From assembly GCA_026120035.1 (NCBI GenBank), contig JALRME010000063.1, positions 1-64,000 on the forward strand: a stretch of 64,000 nt of DNA. Reading direction: 5' to 3'. The DNA is from Coleophoma eucalyptorum. Its lineage: Eukaryota > Ascomycota > Leotiomycetes > Helotiales > Dermateaceae. Below the pieces are notes generated by a model. The model saw nothing but the letters and a program-made list of their open reading frames with translations. It did no database searches and was not told where the DNA came from. The position numbers and the translations under genes are program-made. Positions 61,314 to 64,000 of the stretch are shown in pieces (the first letter of the stretch is position 1; each line of letters starts with the position of its first letter).

Positions 61314-61764
61314 ACACAAAAAATCAATGAATGCGATCAAACATGAGTATTGGAAGGTAGTATTAAAAAAGTGGTACATATTATCATATAAAATAGATCA
61401 ATATGTAGTAGCTATGGGGTCTATAAAGTTCTCGTGAGAAGTCCGACGCTAATGCCTCTAACATTTCTCTATTCTTGCAACTTGGAATATGTCTTGGAGT
61501 CCTTCTGGTAAAACAGATTCAGAGAACACTCTGCCCCTAAGCCTATTAGATAGGTTCTCTGGCACAATGCTTCCAACTTTGTTACATCTTCACCCGGAGC
61601 TAACGGGTAACAATTCTGAGTGTCCTTCGAACATGTTACGAGCTGGAGCATCCTAATCGCGGGTTTAATCTTCTCTTTCAACCTGTTGTTTTGGTAAGTC
61701 TGACCTAGAGAGCATGTTTCGTACCTGAATAAAGAAAATTTAAAGAAGCTTGTGTACTTCTAGC

Positions 61765-61890
61765 TATGACACATTCAAACAAGGCCAATCAAATAGCGTT
61801 CGAGCTGCTGCTAAATTGTACGATATACTACGCTTAACACTCTATGGCCGAATCATCGAAATGACTTTCTCGACGCGACTTTATCCCTAA
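61765..61890 (+). pseudogene. Fot1/pogo transposase N-terminal scrap
   Basis: GTTCGAGCTGCTGCTAAATT and TTTCTCGACGCGACTTTATC match 29878-29960. The peptide SVRAAAKLYDI then runs into stops. Confidence 0.7.
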
Positions 61891-62404
61891 CTATGAAAAG
61901 CACGGCTCATCTCTTGGCATGTAGGTAATCGAGGAGCCGGACAACCATCTGCTCGATCATGTATCGGGGAGTAGGACAACCATCCGCGCGATCATCCTGC
62001 AGCCATCTGCTCGGGCTTTACATCCCTCGAGGATCTTTCGACCTCTCGTAGATTCGCGCTCTCCGTGAGCCGCGTTCTGTGGTACAATAGTTTGATGGTT
62101 TCACCAGCGATACTGCTCAGCTCGAAGTCGTTTCGTGCCCTTCTTTTTTCGTTAACTCCAGAACAGGACCTCGTGTATCCTCTTCGCGCGATAGTGACCG
62201 AAAAAGCCATATTCATTGTCATCACGTTTGTCGCCAATCAAAATGTATCGTCCTCAAAGCATGGATCGCGACCGTAGTACGCATCACTCGCCCTCGGTGT
62301 TATTTCTTGGACGTCAGTAGCAATTCTGATAAGATGGTTACGTTGGTCATTAGGTGTATGACGACCTGGACCCATGCCACCTAACTCTTGTTCCAAGTTA
62401 CGAT

Positions 62405-62460
62405 CCTAGCCCTTGGCACCGCGTCGAGCACTCCGAGCACAGTCACTTAAGCATCATAAC
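62405..62460 (+). repeat. Scrap of the chromo-like repeat element
   Basis: GGCACCGCGTCGAGCACTCC followed by GAGCACAGTCA resembles 33114-33150 of copy B. Out of frame and isolated. Confidence 0.5.
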
Positions 62461-62664
62461 GGGCAATCGAGGGGAGGGCTGTCCTAATCCCTGATCAGTG
62501 GTGATCAAGCGAATGGCTGTCCTGCTCAACAAAATGCGGAAAGAAAGGAGAGAGGGGTACCACAACCAAGCAATAGACCACTTGTCAGCTTTGAATCATT
62601 GATCAAAGCCAAACTTGAGAATCCTAAGATAGAAGACGCAAGAAGTCCACGAAAGTTGTATATC

Positions 62665-63251
62665 ATGTCATTTCGCCAAATTCGCCCCTGGTTCGGAGAG
62701 AGAAACGCGTGCGCGAACAATTCTAATCCATCAGCTGCCAAGTCCGAGGGATCTAATTCATGCCGAGACCGCGACAGAGGCCCCGCTTCCAAAGATGGCC
62801 AGAATTTCATAAGTCGTTCACGCGTGCCAGAGTCAGTAACAAGACATGCTTGTTCGAATTGCAGGAAGTCTCGGGCCAAAGTAAGGAAATATTCAGTCTT
62901 GTCCTAAAGTGAGGTTCCAGCGATACTTCCTTTACTTCAATAGCTAACGTCCCTTTAACAATATAGTGCGACGGCAAGCAACCATGCGAACGATGCTACA
63001 TACGAGCAAAGACATTAGAATGCGTCTACGAAGCTCATACCAAGCATTCGAAAGGAGAATTGATCCAGCAGATTAAAGAGCTGAAGGCGAAATACCACTT
63101 GTCCGACCAGATCCTCCAAGCGCTTTCGGGCAGCGATAATGAACACGCCACCAGTATCCTCAAAAAATTAAGGAATGGGGAGTCGTCTCAAAGTATAGTC
63201 GAATGGCTAGGTCGGCCGTTAGCAGTAGCGGACGGAGTATTCACGCCATAG
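62665..63251 (+). CDS. Short Zn(II)2Cys6 zinc-cluster protein
   Basis: Exon 1 (62665-62880) and exon 2 (62967-63251) are joined by an 86-bp GTAAGG...ATAG intron with a GCTAAC branch site, giving 166 aa. The zinc cluster spans the junction: ACSNCRKSRAK plus CDGKQPCERCYIRAKTLECV, i.e. C-x2-C-x6-C-x5-C-x2-C-x6-C, all six Cys present. A coiled-coil linker follows (ELIQQIKELKAKYHLS). The protein stops after GVFTP, far short of the 500-900 aa usual for fungal Zn2Cys6 activators, and no middle homology domain follows. It is either a truncated gene (ankyrin and dynamin fragments follow directly) or a DNA-binding-only protein. Nuclear by family. Confidence 0.8.
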
Positions 63252-63365
63252 AGGTGGCAGCACTCTGTAGTCGATCGATGGAGTGCTTTGTAGTTCATTG
63301 TTTTGGTCTGCTCGACGAGGTATACCTCTTGTGTTACATCCATCCTCAATCATAGTGCGAGATTC

Positions 63366-63545
63366 CCGGCACGATCTTTATCAACATTGCTAGCCGCTGC
63401 GCAGTATGGCCACATCGATACGGTACAAGCTCTTCTGCTAGACCATTGGAGCCAGGTAAATGCTCAAGATGAAATTGTTGTACAATCCTATGCTGTACAG
63501 CATAGTCATCTTGGGGTTGCCCGCATACTTAGAGCATTGGTTTGG
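63366..63545 (+). pseudogene. Ankyrin-repeat fragment
   Basis: LSTLLAAAQYGHIDTVQALL then LDHWSQVNAQDE and YAVQHSHLGVARILRAL read as one and a half ankyrin repeats (A-A-x-x-G-H-x-x-x-V-x-x-L-L). No NACHT or other domain is near, and its 3' end overlaps the end of the dynamin-like frame on the other strand. Confidence 0.55.
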
Positions 63546-64000
63546 GCAGGCTTCTATAGAGAGATCGCAATGGTCGCAACAAGGTATCATGCAAATCCTG
63601 TGTCGTTTGCCCTTCATTACTCATGAATGTTGTGATAGTATCTTCGAGACGAAGCAGCGGCTGTTTATTTGTTGTTGTCCATGACTGAAGATTGACCAGC
63701 TGTTTCTTGATCCGATCTTCCCGAGCCTTGCGTAAATTGTCAGCGAAGTAGTGATTCATGGTGAATAGATTGCCCTGCTGCTCAACCTCAACTAGAAAGC
63801 TGACTTGGTCCAAGGACTTCTTGTATTTCGGTACCAATAGCTGAGGTAATCTATCCCATAACTTCTTACTTAACACTGCATCTTTGCAGCAATACTGAAG
63901 TACTTTATGATTGAGATGGTGAATTGTCTGAACCACGCTCTCTACGTGTCCACTAGCGAAACGTTTCCAGCTCTGAGATTGTTCTAGGAACAGAGAAGGG
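63529..64000 (-). CDS. Dynamin-like GTPase, stalk region, 3' part (5' outside window)
   Basis: The minus-strand frame is open from the window edge (64000). LWDRLPQLLVPKYKKSLDQV, SFLVEVEQQGNLFTMNHYFA and DNLRKAREDRIKKQL match the stalk (middle/GED) region of fungal dynamin-family proteins, which oligomerise on membranes. The GTPase domain would lie beyond 64000. After QTTQDLHDTLL the family usually continues with a Y-Y-K-V-A-R-K-R-F-type helix; here the frame reads RPLRSLYRSL and stops at 63529. The gene is therefore truncated or has an unrecognised intron there. The adjacent ankyrin scrap supports a rearrangement breakpoint near 63620. Confidence 0.75.
   Translation of the reverse strand, partial: PSLFLEQSQSWKRFASGHVESVVQTIHHLNHKVLQYCCKDAVLSKKLWDRLPQLLVPKYKKSLDQVSFLVEVEQQGNLFTMNHYFADNLRKAREDRIKKQLVNLQSWTTTNKQPLLRLEDTITTFMSNEGQTTQDLHDTLLRPLRSLYRSLPKPML

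Larger units (their letters stand above)
61314..62664. other. Repeat scraps, no gene
   Basis: Contains the pogo scrap at 61765-61890 and the chromo-like scrap near 62405-62460. CCGGACAACCATCTGCTCGATCATG and a variant sit in a short imperfect tandem at 61930-62010. A GC-richer stretch at 62000-62280 has no recognised product. Confidence 0.35.

Overview
The window is nuclear DNA of a filamentous ascomycete (Pezizomycotina). The evidence is 44-86 bp GT-AG introns and fungus-specific families: NACHT NLRs with HET, alpha/beta-hydrolase, ankyrin or WD40 parts, Pth11-type seven-helix proteins, DUF3723, Zn2Cys6 and bZIP regulators, and Fot1/pogo transposases. Coding sequence is sparse. Most recognisable genes are broken by stops of the CAA/CAG to TAA/TAG or TGG to TAG kind, as expected from C:G to T:A mutation resembling RIP. 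I read this as a fast-evolving accessory compartment. I recognised no tRNA, rRNA or CRISPR array.

Layout. 0-13 kb: partial Fot1/pogo transposase, dead BCS1-like AAA ATPase, a two-exon gene of unknown function, coiled-coil relics, and a GH18 chitinase-like gene that has lost its catalytic acid, flanked by two MADS-box-like ORFs. 14-15.3 kb: an apparently intact four-exon Pth11/rhodopsin-domain gene. 16.4-20.4 kb (minus): NLR 1 (membrane anchor, hydrolase, NACHT, WD40) with an N gap in its WD40 array. 21.8-33.2 kb: nested repeats, including two copies of an element with chromo-like domains, a TIR element with TAGGCTGCGCAC ends, elements with an 18-bp minisatellite, patatin and pogo pieces, and a 309-aa ORF of unknown function. 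34-38.7 kb (minus): NLR 2 (TIR/SEFIR-like candidate, NACHT, ankyrin) and a downstream conserved domain that may be its detached tail. 40.2-43.1 kb: NLR 3 (HET, NACHT, WD40). 43.9-50.4 kb: relics of a phosphotransferase, DUF3723 and a kinase-like gene, a mirrored 17-bp minisatellite, and a gene whose last codons come from a transposon. 50.3-53 kb: inverted copy of the 23.7-26 kb block. 53.9-64 kb: Pth11 relics, hemerythrin-like relic, bZIP gene, F-box/LRR-like gene, short Zn2Cys6 gene, ankyrin relic and the 3' part of a dynamin-like gene.

Together, three NLRs of different architecture plus patatin and DUF3723 relics resemble the accessory gene set known from Starship giant transposons and heterokaryon-incompatibility loci. 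I saw no DUF3435 captain recombinase, so a Starship origin is only an inference. The NLR repeat arrays show high unit identity and higher-order duplication, the known mode of diversification of fungal recognition arrays, while the N-terminal and NACHT parts carry the inactivating stops.
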